A stretch of 64,000 nt of DNA, from the NCBI GenBank assembly GCA_964467345.1, contig CAYXPY010000002.1, positions 43,327 through 107,326 of the forward strand. Reading direction: 5' to 3'. Below, one piece after another: positions 8,051 to 17,274 of the stretch (its first letter is position 1; each line of letters opens with the position of its first letter). Origin of the DNA: SM1-50 sp964467345 (GTDB lineage Archaea > Thermoplasmatota > E2 > DHVEG-1). The notes below the pieces were generated by a model. It ran no database searches and was not told the DNA's origin. It saw nothing but the letters and a program-made list of their open reading frames with translations. The translations under genes and the position numbers were made by a program.

Positions 8051-9574
8051 TTAGGTCAACGGACCATGCTTCCAGAGTTCCTCACGCATAGGTCTGCCGG
8101 TTTTTTTCTCCCATTCCTTTATAGGCACGGAATGTTTCTCACGGATTTTATCACCATACCCTAACCCATTATAGGAACAGAACGGGATGATTCCTTCTTC
8201 AGTGGTATAGTGGATGCAGCACCGCTCCAGCCTATGGAGATTCAGGTTAAACGTATCCATGAACCACATCGTCCCGACGAAGAGGCTTTTATAATGGAAG
8301 CCACGTAACGAATCATAGCTCCCACCAACAGCAGCATCAATCAGTATCTTTTTTAAATCAAAACCTTTTGGTGCTTTTTCCTTATCTACAAATTTATCAA
8401 CATTCTTAAGGAAAGACGCACCGATCCGAACTTTCTTTAACGGCCCTTTCACTTGTGCTTGCTCGTTGATAAACGACATGAATTTTTCGACATCAATAAA
8501 CCTCGTAATCGGCAAGGGTTTTCCATCTTCAAGGAAAATATAGGTCGCACCACCACACCCCGGGTGAGCGGTGAACTCGACCTGTTTTTCACCTTTCAAC
8601 GACTCGATCAACTCAGAGATCGGGTAGACAAAGGGAACAGGGTAGAAATCATCCCGGGAGATCATGCCATTAAATTCTTTTTCAATTACCTCCAGCATAC
8701 GGACATAATCGACCCGTTGCTTCTCCCGTTTCTCATCCTTGATTTTTGTGATACGCCCACAGAAAGAGACCGGCTGGAAATTCACTCCTCGGATGATATC
8801 GATGTTATCAAGAGCAAACTGGATTATCTTCCCAGTCTCATGAAGATTCTTCTCACCGATGATAACAGGGACCAGGACTGCCCGAAGGTTTGCTTCTCGG
8901 AAGTTCTCGATCGTCTGAACCAACTGATCAATCCAAGGGTTTGTTTCTTTGGTTATCCCATCGAAACTCATATAGACGGTGTTGACCTTTGCCTCTTTTA
9001 TTTTCTTGCAATACTCAACACTTTCAGCAAGTTTAATCCCATTGGAATTGAGTTGGATATGGGAAAAACCTGTTTCCCGCGCCATCCGAATGATGTCGAA
9101 GAGATCCTCCCGGATCGTCGGCTCACCACCTGTTATCTGGATGGCTTTCGAACCCATGGGTCGTTCATTGCGAGCTTGCTGCAGCATAGTTTTAATCTCA
9201 TCTAATGAAGGCTCATAGACGTACCCTGCGGCACCTGCGTTCATGAAGCAGTAGCTGCACCGGAGGTTACATCGATTTGTCACCAACAGATTCGTCAGCA
9301 CACTTTGTGACCGATGTTCAGGGTAAAGCAGTGGGTCATCAAACAACGAGGGTTTCACATCGGGATTGGGATCACCCCGCTTTTCAAATTTCATCCAGCG
9401 TTCATACAACCCAATATCACCGAAGTAAATATCCTTAAAATCACCATGTTCATCGCATGTTTTCTCAATCCAAACCTTACCGCCATCCTCAACGATCCGT
9501 GCATCGATCTTTTGGATTTTTCCAGCTTGGAAACAAGCTGGGCATACCGATGATGTCTTCTCTAATACCTTCAT
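8051..9574 (-). CDS. Radical SAM protein, tetraether lipid synthase (Tes/GDGT-MAS)-like
   Basis: A 507-residue radical SAM enzyme. An N-terminal metal-binding segment has CPAC near residue 11 and a later CDEHGDF. The SAM-cluster motif CNLRCSYC is near residue 103, followed by ITGGEPT and NSNG. The C-terminal half has further cysteines (HPGCGGAT, ERCCIHYT, PFCSYNG), fitting extra Fe-S clusters. This layout matches the MJ0619/MA_1486 family, whose characterised members join the phytanyl tails of two archaeal lipids to make membrane-spanning tetraethers. I start at the ATG at 9574, where GGAGATGG is well spaced; a TTG at 9583 is the alternative. A TATA-like CTATAAAG lies upstream on this strand at about 9617-9624. 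Family assignment is strong; the precise product is inferred. Confidence 0.82.
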   Translation of the reverse strand: MKVLEKTSSVCPACFQAGKIQKIDARIVEDGGKVWIEKTCDEHGDFKDIYFGDIGLYERWMKFEKRGDPNPDVKPSLFDDPLLYPEHRSQSVLTNLLVTNRCNLRCSYCFMNAGAAGYVYEPSLDEIKTMLQQARNERPMGSKAIQITGGEPTIREDLFDIIRMARETGFSHIQLNSNGIKLAESVEYCKKIKEAKVNTVYMSFDGITKETNPWIDQLVQTIENFREANLRAVLVPVIIGEKNLHETGKIIQFALDNIDIIRGVNFQPVSFCGRITKIKDEKREKQRVDYVRMLEVIEKEFNGMISRDDFYPVPFVYPISELIESLKGEKQVEFTAHPGCGGATYIFLEDGKPLPITRFIDVEKFMSFINEQAQVKGPLKKVRIGASFLKNVDKFVDKEKAPKGFDLKKILIDAAVGGSYDSLRGFHYKSLFVGTMWFMDTFNLNLHRLERCCIHYTTEEGIIPFCSYNGLGYGDKIREKHSVPIKEWEKKTGRPMREELWKHGPLT

Positions 9575-9864
9575 ATCTGTCAACCATCTCCAGAATCCAA
9601 AAGACCTATATGTCTTTTTCTTTATAGATTTAACTATTCCTTAAGTGGCATCTGATAAAAATATGGGATGGGATGGGCAGGCCTTATGAAAAAAATGGTG
9701 TTCGGCCTGCACCATATCGGTGTTCGTAAAACGGGATGGGCAGTTCATCTATAAAAGGCTACGCTGTCAAAATACCATTTTGACAAAATGGCATCCTGAA
9801 GAGGACTTCTGGAAGTATCATTTAGTTTTATAAGGGCTTTACCCATATCATCTACTGATATTCT
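9575..9864. promoter_or_regulatory. Intergenic region with repeats, hairpins and promoters for tes-like gene and rpe
   Basis: This stretch between divergent genes has no convincing ORF but much structure. GGGATGGGCAG occurs twice (9670-9680 and 9733-9743), and the first copy belongs to a G-run array, GGGATGGGATGGGCAGG, starting at 9665. GCAGGCC (9677-9683) pairs with GGCCTGC (9704-9710), while ATGGTG (9695-9700) can instead pair with CACCAT (9710-9715); the two hairpins exclude each other. TGTCAAAAT (9765-9773) and ATTTTGACA (9777-9785) form a perfect inverted repeat. CTATAAAAG at about 9749 and TTTTATAA at about 9823-9831 are TATA-like; the second is well placed for leaderless rpe. Confidence 0.5.
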
Positions 9865-10515
9865 ATGGTTATTATCGCACCTTCGATTCTCTCCGCGGAT
9901 TTCACCCGGCTTCATGATGAAATCAAGGCGGTAACCGCTGCCGGTGCCGAATGGCTCCATATCGATGTAATGGATGGCCATTTCGTCCCAAACATTACCA
10001 TAGGACCTGTTGTTGTTGAGAATATTCGGAAGAAAACATCATTATTTCTTGATTGCCATCTTATGATACAGAATCCTGAAAAATACATAGAGCCGTTTAA
10101 GAAAGCAGGGGCAGATTTGATTACTATTCACTGGGAGAGTGTGTCTGATCCGCTCAGCATCATAAAAAAAATAAAACAATTGGGATGTAAAGCAGGTATA
10201 TCTATTAATCCAGAAACGCCTTTTGAAAAGATAAAAGAGATCGTCCCAGAGGTTGACTTAGTGCTCATCATGTCTGTACACCCCGGTTTCTCAGGTCAGA
10301 AGTTTATCCAGGATGTCGTCCCAAAGCTTACCAAAGCAAGTGAATTAATCAAAAAGCAAAAAAAACAGATTTATCTGCAGATTGATGGTGGTATCAACAA
10401 CCAGAACGCCGGGCTTGTGAAAAAGAACGGGGCAGATGTGCTGGTCGCGGCAAGTTTTATTTTTAACAGCACGGATTACCACAAAGCGATTAACCAGTTA
10501 AAGGAAGCAAAATAG
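9865..10515 (+). CDS. rpe: Ribulose-phosphate 3-epimerase
   Basis: A 216-residue TIM barrel with all Rpe signatures: IAPSILSADFTRLHDE at the start, HIDVMDGHFVPNIT with the metal-binding His and Asp, CHLMIQNPEKYI, MSVHPGFSGQKF, and IDGGINNQNAG. It interconverts ribulose-5-phosphate and xylulose-5-phosphate in the cytoplasm. Length is normal. A TATA box at about 9823-9831 lies roughly 34 nt before the ATG, so the transcript is probably leaderless or nearly so. It converges on tpiA with only six bases between stop codons. Confidence 0.96.
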   Translation: MVIIAPSILSADFTRLHDEIKAVTAAGAEWLHIDVMDGHFVPNITIGPVVVENIRKKTSLFLDCHLMIQNPEKYIEPFKKAGADLITIHWESVSDPLSIIKKIKQLGCKAGISINPETPFEKIKEIVPEVDLVLIMSVHPGFSGQKFIQDVVPKLTKASELIKKQKKQIYLQIDGGINNQNAGLVKKNGADVLVAASFIFNSTDYHKAINQLKEAK

Positions 10516-10521
10516 ATGGTT

Positions 10522-11196
10522 TCACTGGATACCTGCGGCTAAATCTTTTAGGACTTCAGCTTTGTTTTTTGCTTTTACGACACCACTTGCCAGAAGCACC
10601 CCATCGGCGCCAAGCTCTATTGCTTTGCGTACGTCTTTTCCGTTCTTCACACCGGCTCCACAGAGAATTTTTACTGTTTTGTTGATACTTTTTACGGCTT
10701 GCACTGTCGTGCTTACTATCCCCGGGTCTGCGGTGGTGACCGAAACATCACCTCCGATAAGCTCCGGAGGCTCTACAGCAATCATTGAAGGCGAAAAGGT
10801 CGCTGCAGCCCTGGATGTCGCTACATTGTTCGTACAGACAAGACTCTCCAGTTCAAGGTCCTTTGCCCTCCTGATACATGTATCGATATCGGCGAGAAGA
10901 AGACGATGTTCACTATGATTAATCAGAGTGCCGATCGCCCCTGCGGATTTCACTGCTTCCGGCAGAGTCCATCCAGTGCTACTGCCAGGTTTAATCGGAT
11001 CGATGTGCTGTGCATACACAGGGATATGTGTTTCTTTGACGCACAGAGCGATATCACAGGCCTGCACCGCGATTGCCATACTCACATTGGTCTCCTGGGA
11101 GATTTTACTCATTAATTGAGCTAGTTGCACGGCCTGTGCGCCAGTTGCCTCAGTATAAGTTTTCACATTTAACACAATAGTCGGGGTTCGTAACAT
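10522..11196 (-). CDS. tpiA: Triosephosphate isomerase, archaeal type
   Basis: A 224-residue protein, the short length typical of archaeal TIM rather than the roughly 250 residues of bacterial forms. Catalytic residues are visible: Lys in LNVKTY near the N terminus, His in YAQHIDP, and Glu in AVEPPELIGG. The phosphate-binding end LCGAGVKNGKDV and GADGVLLASGVV is intact. It interconverts dihydroxyacetone phosphate and glyceraldehyde-3-phosphate. A TATA-like stretch at about 11240-11250 precedes it on this strand. It is convergent with rpe and upstream of, but on the same strand as, the DRG gene. Confidence 0.96.
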   Translation of the reverse strand: MLRTPTIVLNVKTYTEATGAQAVQLAQLMSKISQETNVSMAIAVQACDIALCVKETHIPVYAQHIDPIKPGSSTGWTLPEAVKSAGAIGTLINHSEHRLLLADIDTCIRRAKDLELESLVCTNNVATSRAAATFSPSMIAVEPPELIGGDVSVTTADPGIVSTTVQAVKSINKTVKILCGAGVKNGKDVRKAIELGADGVLLASGVVKAKNKAEVLKDLAAGIQ

Positions 11197-11277
11197 AGGG
11201 CACTTCTCACCTTACCTGCGTAGGATGGTAATCGAAAAGACAAATAAATAAGCTTCCTCTATGTCTGATGATTTATT

Positions 11278-12387
11278 TTATTTGGTCACAACAATTGTCA
11301 GGACATCTTGATCCTTTAACACATGCTCAAGACCCACTTTCTGACCAGAATGCTTTGCCGACGGACCCCAGACCGAGGCATACCGGAAGTTGCGATAAAA
11401 ATCACGATGGATATGTCGACATGCATCAGCAACGGTTTGACCTTCCAGTAAAATCATTGGTTGCATATAATCAGCTTTTTTCCCCACCGGCTTCATAAAG
11501 ATCCGGATAAGACGAAGATGTAAAAAGATCTGTTCTTTGAGATGATCTAAATTGTCTTTATTTTTTGCAGAGATTGCGACAACATCCCATCGTTTTTGAT
11601 GTAACAGATTGATAGCGTTTTGAAGGACGTCTGTTGGGATAAGGTCTGTTTTATTTATTGCTACAAGAGCAGAGATGTACACTCGGTTCTGGGCGAACGC
11701 ATCGATAAGCTGATCTTCAGTGATGTCCTCCCGCAGGGTGATATCCGCGTTAATGACAAACTCAGATGCTATCGATTTGATGATGAGTTCGTTAAGAACG
11801 GTTAAGGGGACCGTGGTGTTTACCGTTATGCCGCCATAGGCCTTTTTACTGATAACGACATCAGGTTTCTTCTGATTGAGTCGGACCCCGGCCAGGTGAA
11901 GCTCCTGTTCGATTAAATCAAGTTGCTGGAGATCAAATGCATCAATCATGAGAAGGAGGAGATCAACACTTCGCACAGCAGAGATAACCTCCCGACCGCG
12001 TCCGCGACCTTTGGAAGCGCCCACGATAAGACCGGGTAAATCAAGAATCTGAATCTCAGCACCCTTGTATTTCATCATCCCTGGGATGGTTTCCAATGTC
12101 GTGAAATCATAGTCACCGACCTTGCTTTCCGCAGCGGTGAGTTGATTTAGCAATGTGCTTTTCCCGACACTAGGGAAACCAACGATTCCAACAGTCACAT
12201 CCCCGGTTTTTTTAATGGAGAAACCTTTGCCTTTCGCTCCTGCACTTTTTCGTTTCTCACCAAGCTCCCGTAACCGTGCTATCTTTGCCTTTAATCGACC
12301 GATATGATGTTCTGTTGCCTTGTTCTTCTGGGTTTTGAAAATCTCATCTTCAATTGCCTTGATCTGCTGCTCTAATGACGTATCCAT
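11278..12387 (-). CDS. DRG/OBG-family GTP-binding protein
   Basis: A 369-residue DRG (developmentally regulated GTP-binding) protein. After an N-terminal helical segment (about residues 1-60) comes the G domain with P-loop GFPSVGKSTLLNQL, a DFTTLETIPGMM switch and DLPGLIVGASKGRGRG, then NKTD. An inserted helical region (about 150-215) interrupts the G domain, as in all DRGs, and a TGS domain forms the last 80 residues (MQPMILLEGQTVADACRHIH). Eukaryotic DRGs associate with translating ribosomes; the archaeal role is presumed similar. Normal length and intact motifs. Confidence 0.94.
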   Translation of the reverse strand: MDTSLEQQIKAIEDEIFKTQKNKATEHHIGRLKAKIARLRELGEKRKSAGAKGKGFSIKKTGDVTVGIVGFPSVGKSTLLNQLTAAESKVGDYDFTTLETIPGMMKYKGAEIQILDLPGLIVGASKGRGRGREVISAVRSVDLLLLMIDAFDLQQLDLIEQELHLAGVRLNQKKPDVVISKKAYGGITVNTTVPLTVLNELIIKSIASEFVINADITLREDITEDQLIDAFAQNRVYISALVAINKTDLIPTDVLQNAINLLHQKRWDVVAISAKNKDNLDHLKEQIFLHLRLIRIFMKPVGKKADYMQPMILLEGQTVADACRHIHRDFYRNFRYASVWGPSAKHSGQKVGLEHVLKDQDVLTIVVTK

Positions 12388-12444
12388 GGATGTACCGACT
12401 CTGAATGCACAGGAAGCATATAAAAAACACGTTTGAATAAAAAT

Positions 12445-13383
12445 CTATTCACGGACTATCAACGTTCCTGTTTTTCCTTGGAGTGCCTCCCAGCCTTGTT
12501 CAATATTTGAGATAATAACTCGTTCACCACCATATTCCAGGAATCGGAGAGCAGCAAGGATCTTCGGCCCCATATTTCCCGGGGGGAAATGGCCAGAGAG
12601 ATAATACTCCTTTAATTCGTTATACGTGACCTTGTCTAACCGTTGTTGTTGAGGTGTATTATAATGAAGGAAGACCTTTTCAACATCAGTAAGAATCAAC
12701 AACACCTGTGCCCCCACTGCTTCGGCGAGTCGCTCAGCAGCCAAATCCTTATCGACGACTGCCTCTAAACCATCAAGCCCCCAACCTTCCTTTTCGATAA
12801 CAGGCATGCCTCCACCACCAGAGGCAATCACGATGATATCGTCATCAAGCATTTTACGTATGATCTCCCCTTCGACGATTCGCAGGGGATCTGGAGAGGG
12901 AACGACCATACGCCATCCTCGTGGCTGCTTGGTCATATGATAGCCCAGTTTGAGCATTTCAAATGATTCCTCTTCTGAATAATACGGTCCGATTGGTTTC
13001 GTCGGGTTTGCCAGGGAAGGATCATTGGGATCTACAATGACCTGGGTGATCAGCGCGATCACTGCTTTATCAATCTGTTCTCGTTTCAACGCATTTAACA
13101 GACACTGCTGGACCATGTATCCGATCAATCCTTCGCTTTCTGCGACACAAATCCCTAGGGGCATCTCTGGAGTGATATCCTTTGCTTTTTGATTTTGAAG
13201 AACAAGAGCCCCCACCTGAGGACCGTTACCATGGGTGATGACGACATCCCAGCCGTCTTGAATCATTCTCACAATAGAACGACAACTCTCTCGAGTGTTT
13301 GCAAATTGTTCATAAATAGTACCTTTTTGCCCTTTTTTGATTAAAGCGTTTCCACCAAGAGCAATAACTGCACGTTTTTTCAT
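12445..13383 (-). CDS. arcC: Carbamate kinase
   Basis: A 312-residue amino-acid-kinase-fold protein with carbamate kinase signatures: IALGGNALIKKGQKG at the start, THGNGPQVGALVLQN, and the late ASGGGGMPVIE and DKDLAAERLA. The family interconverts carbamoyl phosphate plus ADP with ATP plus ammonia and CO2. In a protein-degrading organism it could yield ATP from arginine or citrulline fermentation, but no arginine deiminase or carbamoyltransferase gene lies in the window. It is divergent from pcm, sharing an 87-base intergenic region with TATA-like elements in both directions. Confidence 0.95.
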   Translation of the reverse strand: MKKRAVIALGGNALIKKGQKGTIYEQFANTRESCRSIVRMIQDGWDVVITHGNGPQVGALVLQNQKAKDITPEMPLGICVAESEGLIGYMVQQCLLNALKREQIDKAVIALITQVIVDPNDPSLANPTKPIGPYYSEEESFEMLKLGYHMTKQPRGWRMVVPSPDPLRIVEGEIIRKMLDDDIIVIASGGGGMPVIEKEGWGLDGLEAVVDKDLAAERLAEAVGAQVLLILTDVEKVFLHYNTPQQQRLDKVTYNELKEYYLSGHFPPGNMGPKILAALRFLEYGGERVIISNIEQGWEALQGKTGTLIVRE

Positions 13384-13470
13384 GAGAGACTGCTAAGAAT
13401 AGAGTCTTGGTATAAAAATAAGATGGTACAAGAGGATATATACACCAAACAATTTTCCAAATAATGATCT

Positions 13471-14109
13471 ATGTCTGCACAGGAAAGGCAACGATTAGTC
13501 TCACATCTACTGAGCCAGGGCTATATCAAAACAGATGCTGTAAAAGAAGGGTTCCTGGCCATACCAAGAGAGGAGTTTGTCCCAGCGTCGTTAAAACAAT
13601 ATGCCTATGTTGACACACCCCTTGATATTGGTAATGGTCAGACGATATCCGCGCCGCATATGGTTGCGATTATGTGCGAAGCATTGGACATCAAAAAAGG
13701 ATTGAAGGTTTTAGAAATAGGTTCCGGGTCTGGCTATCATGCTGCGATCGTCTCGCAGCTTGTCGGTGAGGAGGGAATGGTCTATACCATCGAGCGATTC
13801 GAATCATTGGCACATCAAGCAAAAGAGAACCTTCGGAAGACTGGATGCAGAAACGTTGTTGTAGAGATTGGAGATGGTTCCTGTGGTCTGCCTACCTATC
13901 AACCCTATGACCGGATCTATGTCACCTGCGCAGCACCCTTTGTTCCTCAACCGTTACTAGACCAGCTTAAGGACCCAGGAAAACTGCTCGTCCCTGTCGG
14001 TGATTTGTATTGCGAATTAACCCTGATTGAAAAACACCAAGGAAAAACGACCCTGCATCAGCTGGGAGGATGTGTATTCGTCCCCCTGGTCGGAAAACAT
14101 GGGCATTAA
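13471..14109 (+). CDS. pcm: Protein-L-isoaspartate O-methyltransferase
   Basis: A 212-residue SAM-dependent methyltransferase of the PCMT family. Signatures are ISAPHMVAIMCEAL (substrate and SAM loop), VLEIGSGSGYHAAI (SAM motif I), TIERFESLA and GDGSCGLPTYQPYDRI. It methylates isoaspartate in damaged proteins to start their repair. A TATA-like GATATATACA at about 13434-13443 fits a nearly leaderless start at 13471. The stop codon lies a single base from the stop of the convergent adenosine-specific kinase gene. Confidence 0.96.
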   Translation: MSAQERQRLVSHLLSQGYIKTDAVKEGFLAIPREEFVPASLKQYAYVDTPLDIGNGQTISAPHMVAIMCEALDIKKGLKVLEIGSGSGYHAAIVSQLVGEEGMVYTIERFESLAHQAKENLRKTGCRNVVVEIGDGSCGLPTYQPYDRIYVTCAAPFVPQPLLDQLKDPGKLLVPVGDLYCELTLIEKHQGKTTLHQLGGCVFVPLVGKHGH

Positions 14110-14110
14110 C

Positions 14111-14614
14111 TCAGAGCTTATAGCCTATTTGACGTAAAAAGTTCTTCCGCCAGCTCAGTTCCTCTGCATCCTCAGTACCCTTTGGGATAACTCCGTCAAT
14201 GACCCCAAGGATGCCTCGGCCGGTTTCATTGCCTTGTTTTGCCTCTGCGACAATCACTTTTGTCTGGTTTGCCGTTGCACAAAATATGGAGCATACCTCA
14301 GGAATATTTTTTATGGTGTTCAACACGTTGAGCGGAAAGCAATCCTTCATAAAAATAATAAAGGAATGCCCGGCACCGATAGCCTCTGCGTTTTTCTCAG
14401 CGAGTTTTTTAAGAGCGCCATCGTTTCCTTCACTTCTGATTTTACAGGCACCGCTCGCCTCACAGAACGCAATGCCGAATTTTCCATTCGCTGTGACGTT
14501 CTTCATCGCCTCGTAGAGATCCTCAACCGTTTTTATGAAATGGGTTTGCCCTAAAATGAAATTCATGTCATCCGGCTTTTCGATTTCGACCATCGTGATT
14601 TTCATTTCTTCCAT
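14111..14614 (-). CDS. Adenosine-specific kinase (DUF355) family protein
   Basis: A 167-residue, full-length member of PF04008. Recognisable conserved stretches are NFILGQTHFIKTVEDLYEA, GIAFCEASGACKIRSEGND, GHSFIIFMKDCFPLNVL and GRGILGVIDGVIPKG. Structural work on an archaeal homologue suggested adenosine binding and kinase activity; the physiological role is not settled. The start is supported by GGGGAG six bases upstream, and a TATA-like ACTTATATACT lies upstream at about 14659-14669. Confidence 0.9.
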   Translation of the reverse strand: MEEMKITMVEIEKPDDMNFILGQTHFIKTVEDLYEAMKNVTANGKFGIAFCEASGACKIRSEGNDGALKKLAEKNAEAIGAGHSFIIFMKDCFPLNVLNTIKNIPEVCSIFCATANQTKVIVAEAKQGNETGRGILGVIDGVIPKGTEDAEELSWRKNFLRQIGYKL

Positions 14615-14714
14615 TCACAACTCCCCTTTTACTTAAAAAAAAGAAAGGAACATGAGTATATAAGTATACATCTTTGCTGAAAGATAATCCATGAGAACAC
14701 CATCCAAAGATGAA

Positions 14715-14767
14715 AGAAAAAAAAGAAAAAAAAAGCAAATCAATCTCTTTTCAAAGAGAGGATTTGC
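14715..14767 (-). terminator. Hairpin plus T-run terminator of the PKD gene 14795-15859
   Basis: Read on the minus strand, two stacked seven-base helices (GCAAATC 14735-14741 with GATTTGC 14761-14767, and TCTCTTT 14744-14750 with AAAGAGA 14753-14759) are followed by a long T-rich run. It begins 28 bases after the stop codon. Confidence 0.8.
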
Positions 14768-14794
14768 ATCAGAGGAATATGACGTTCGGGTTCT

Positions 14795-15859
14795 TTAGAT
14801 CGTTTGTATGCCCAGGAGTTGTTTTATGATGACGAACTTCCATTCATAATAAATGACATACATCCGTGATGCTTTGTCGATCAAACGGCCATTGGAATCA
14901 TATGCATAGGCGGTTGTCTCATAGAGACCATCGGACAGGATAAAGAATCCCTCGAAGAAGTTCCCGGTGCTGTTTGTATAGTTTGCATTCCATTTTTGGT
15001 CCTCTAAAAACCGGTTCTTCATCTCAAAGATAACAGTATCGACCGCTTCTGAGCCTGTTGCATCAACAGTCATTCCACCGGTTGTGATGATAAGAGACAT
15101 CCCCAGCAGGTCAAGTGAATAGATATATCCATAGGTTTTGGTGAAAGTGAAGAACCTGAAATACAGATACCCGGGTTTACAGTTATCCAGTTGGAGTTGA
15201 GCCGCTATAGTGATCTGATAGAGTGTAGACCAGCCGCTTATTTTTTCCTGCCCGTCCTTTGCTCGTACCTTGATGTCATAGGTGCCATTCTGTGCCCATT
15301 GATAGGTGGCTGTTGCATGGTCACCAAACCCATAGGGGCCGAGCCATTCACTGAGGTTTCCATCCCCCCAGTCCCATTGATAGAACACATCCTCTCCTTC
15401 AGGATCAGCAGCAACAGTCGAAAATTCCAAGGGAATGTCTCGTCCTGCGTTGGTGGGTCCATCCAGGACCACCGGTTTGAAGGGAGGCTGGTTTCCTGCC
15501 GTGGTGAAACTCCAAATCGGACCAGGTGTGGATTCCTGGAGGTCGTTATGAGCGACAATCTGCCAGTAGTAGGTGGTGTTTAACATAAGACGGTCAGGTT
15601 CATAGAGTGGTTCTGATTGATTTGTTATGATAAGTGGTGGCGGGCTTTCCGTCCCAAAATAGATATCGTAGGTGAGATTCTCTTCACCACCGGTCCATTC
15701 CATGTCAACAAAAACAGTGACCCCGCTTGATCCGGGGAAGGGCACCGGCTGGCTTGGTTCTGCAGGTGGTTGAGCAGAAACATTAGGAACACCAAGAGCT
15801 GAGAATGTAGTCAACAGCATTCCAACACATATGGCAATGTGTATATATTTTTTCATCAT
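14795..15859 (-). CDS. Secreted fibronectin-III/PKD protein with a lineage C-terminal domain
   Basis: A 354-residue protein with an N-terminal signal peptide ending near SAQPPAEP, a fibronectin-III-like domain (about 35-120, YDIYFGTESPP and TTYYWQIVAHND), a PKD domain (about 125-220, FYQWDWGDGNLSEW and ATATYQWAQNGTYDI) and a C-terminal beta-rich domain (about 225-350, GYLYFRFFTFTKTYGY). The C-terminal domain recurs in the neighbouring gene 15997-17107 and, more distantly, in the two large propeller proteins. No enzyme motif is visible, so it probably acts in adhesion or binding at the cell surface. A run of 17 T on the plus strand and an inverted repeat (ATCCTTG 15901-15907, CAAGGAT 15916-15922) lie upstream. 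Confidence 0.75.
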   Translation of the reverse strand: MMKKYIHIAICVGMLLTTFSALGVPNVSAQPPAEPSQPVPFPGSSGVTVFVDMEWTGGEENLTYDIYFGTESPPPLIITNQSEPLYEPDRLMLNTTYYWQIVAHNDLQESTPGPIWSFTTAGNQPPFKPVVLDGPTNAGRDIPLEFSTVAADPEGEDVFYQWDWGDGNLSEWLGPYGFGDHATATYQWAQNGTYDIKVRAKDGQEKISGWSTLYQITIAAQLQLDNCKPGYLYFRFFTFTKTYGYIYSLDLLGMSLIITTGGMTVDATGSEAVDTVIFEMKNRFLEDQKWNANYTNSTGNFFEGFFILSDGLYETTAYAYDSNGRLIDKASRMYVIYYEWKFVIIKQLLGIQTI

Positions 15860-15996
15860 TCAATCCCTCTTTTTTTCATCTCCAATTTTTTTTTTTTTTT
15901 ATCCTTGTTTATTATCAAGGATCTTTATCCTTATTAATTTTTTGGGGTTAATCCTATGCGGTATTAGGTAATTGTACGAGAGGAGAGTGTAGTGAA

Positions 15997-17107
15997 CTAG
16001 TTGCGTACCCTCAGATTAGCTGTTCGGGTCCGTAGGTTATGGAGGTATGTTGGCCCTGGTCCTGTTGCATATCGACCGATGCGAATGAAAAAGACAGTGA
16101 AGAGACTGTAATGGTCAATGAGAGATCCATTCTGATCATACGCAGTGATGTTAAGGATGTATATCCCGCGGGTGATGTTCATAACGCAACTAAAACCATC
16201 AGATGCGTCATCATCGATTATTTCCATCGTCTCCACTTGCATTTGATTCTCAGCTTGGAACCTGACCGAAGCAACATACTCTGTGGCAAATGCCTTCAGT
16301 TCTAATGGATGACTGGTAAGAATGAGGACGACACTGAGTTGTTTTAAGAAATCTGAGAAGATAAACGATCTATTAAATGAAAAGAGTTTGAAGTAGATAT
16401 GACCAAGCTGCACATTTGAAAAGTTGATATGTTCTTTAATAGAAATTGGATGAACCGCTGACCAGTTGCTTTCGCTTCCCCCTTCATCCTGTGCTTTGAT
16501 TCGAATGTTATACTCACCATCACTTGCCCATGAATAGGTAATGGTCATCGGCTGACTGGAGTTAAAAGGACCGATCCAATCGGTGATGTTCCCATCGTCC
16601 CAGTCCCATTTGTAATAGATTGATTCGCCCTCCGGGTCAGTGGCATTGGCGGTAAAGGTGAAGGAAATTCCATTTCCACCAATGGAGGGTCCTTGAATCT
16701 GAAGGTTTCCTGGAGGGAAGTTCATGTGGTTGTTTATGGAGAAGAAAGTATCAGAGGTATCAGAACCCGTGTTGTTTGCTTCATCTGTTGCACTGACTCG
16801 TATCAGATACTGATCACCATCAGNNNNNNNNNNNNNNNNNNNNNNNNNNNNNNNNNNNNNNNNNNNNNNNNNNNNNNNNNNNNNNNNNNNNNNNNNNNNN
16901 NNNNNNNNNNNNNNNNNNNNNNNAATCTATCGTCTCGTCATCGGAGGCAGACCACTGGATACCGATTTGACCAGCAACACTCTCCTCGCCATTTGGATAT
17001 ATCACATTTACGACAGGCGGGTTGTCGTCTGCAATGACTAATGTTACTGGTGTCAAAAAAGCCAAAGTTATGCAAATGACCAAACCAATCTTTGTTGTTT
17101 TACGCAT
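15997..17107 (-). CDS. Secreted PKD/Ig-like protein interrupted by an assembly gap
   Basis: Two ORF pieces facing a run of 100 N (16824-16923) belong to one gene. The N-terminal piece starts at the ATG at 17107 (GGGGGA site upstream), has a signal peptide (MRKTTKIGLVICITLAF, ending near VIADD) and begins an Ig-like domain (PPVVNVIYPNGEESVAG). The C-terminal piece resumes with DGDQYLIRVSATDEANNTGS, the end of the same Ig-like domain, then a PKD domain (YYKWDWDDGNITDW) and a C-terminal domain like that of 14795-15859 (GHIYFKLFSFNRSF). The frames on the two sides differ over 100 bases, as expected if the gap length is nominal. Secreted; function unknown. Confidence 0.7.
16824..16923. other. Assembly gap of exactly 100 N
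   Basis: All bases are N from 16824 to 16923. The round length indicates an arbitrary scaffold join inside a gene; the true missing length is unknown. Confidence 0.99.
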
Positions 17108-17274
17108 AGGATTTCCCCCATAACACAATAAATATAGATACGTCTCATTACTAATAAAACTTTCTATTTATTTTTTCTGACGAATAGATTTCGTCTTCCA
17201 AGACCATATCTTGTATTTAAAGCATCCAAATAAAGAGAGCGGTGTTACTTATGAAGAGAAGAATGAGGAGACAT

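Noticed and set aside
8453..9205. Open frame of 250 codons on the plus strand
   Set aside because: It lies opposite the radical SAM gene, whose cysteine motifs and length are diagnostic; the plus-strand product has no recognisable features.
16693..17128. Open frames running through the run of N
   Set aside because: Translations containing unknown residues are artefacts of the gap; only the two flanking pieces of the minus-strand gene are credible.
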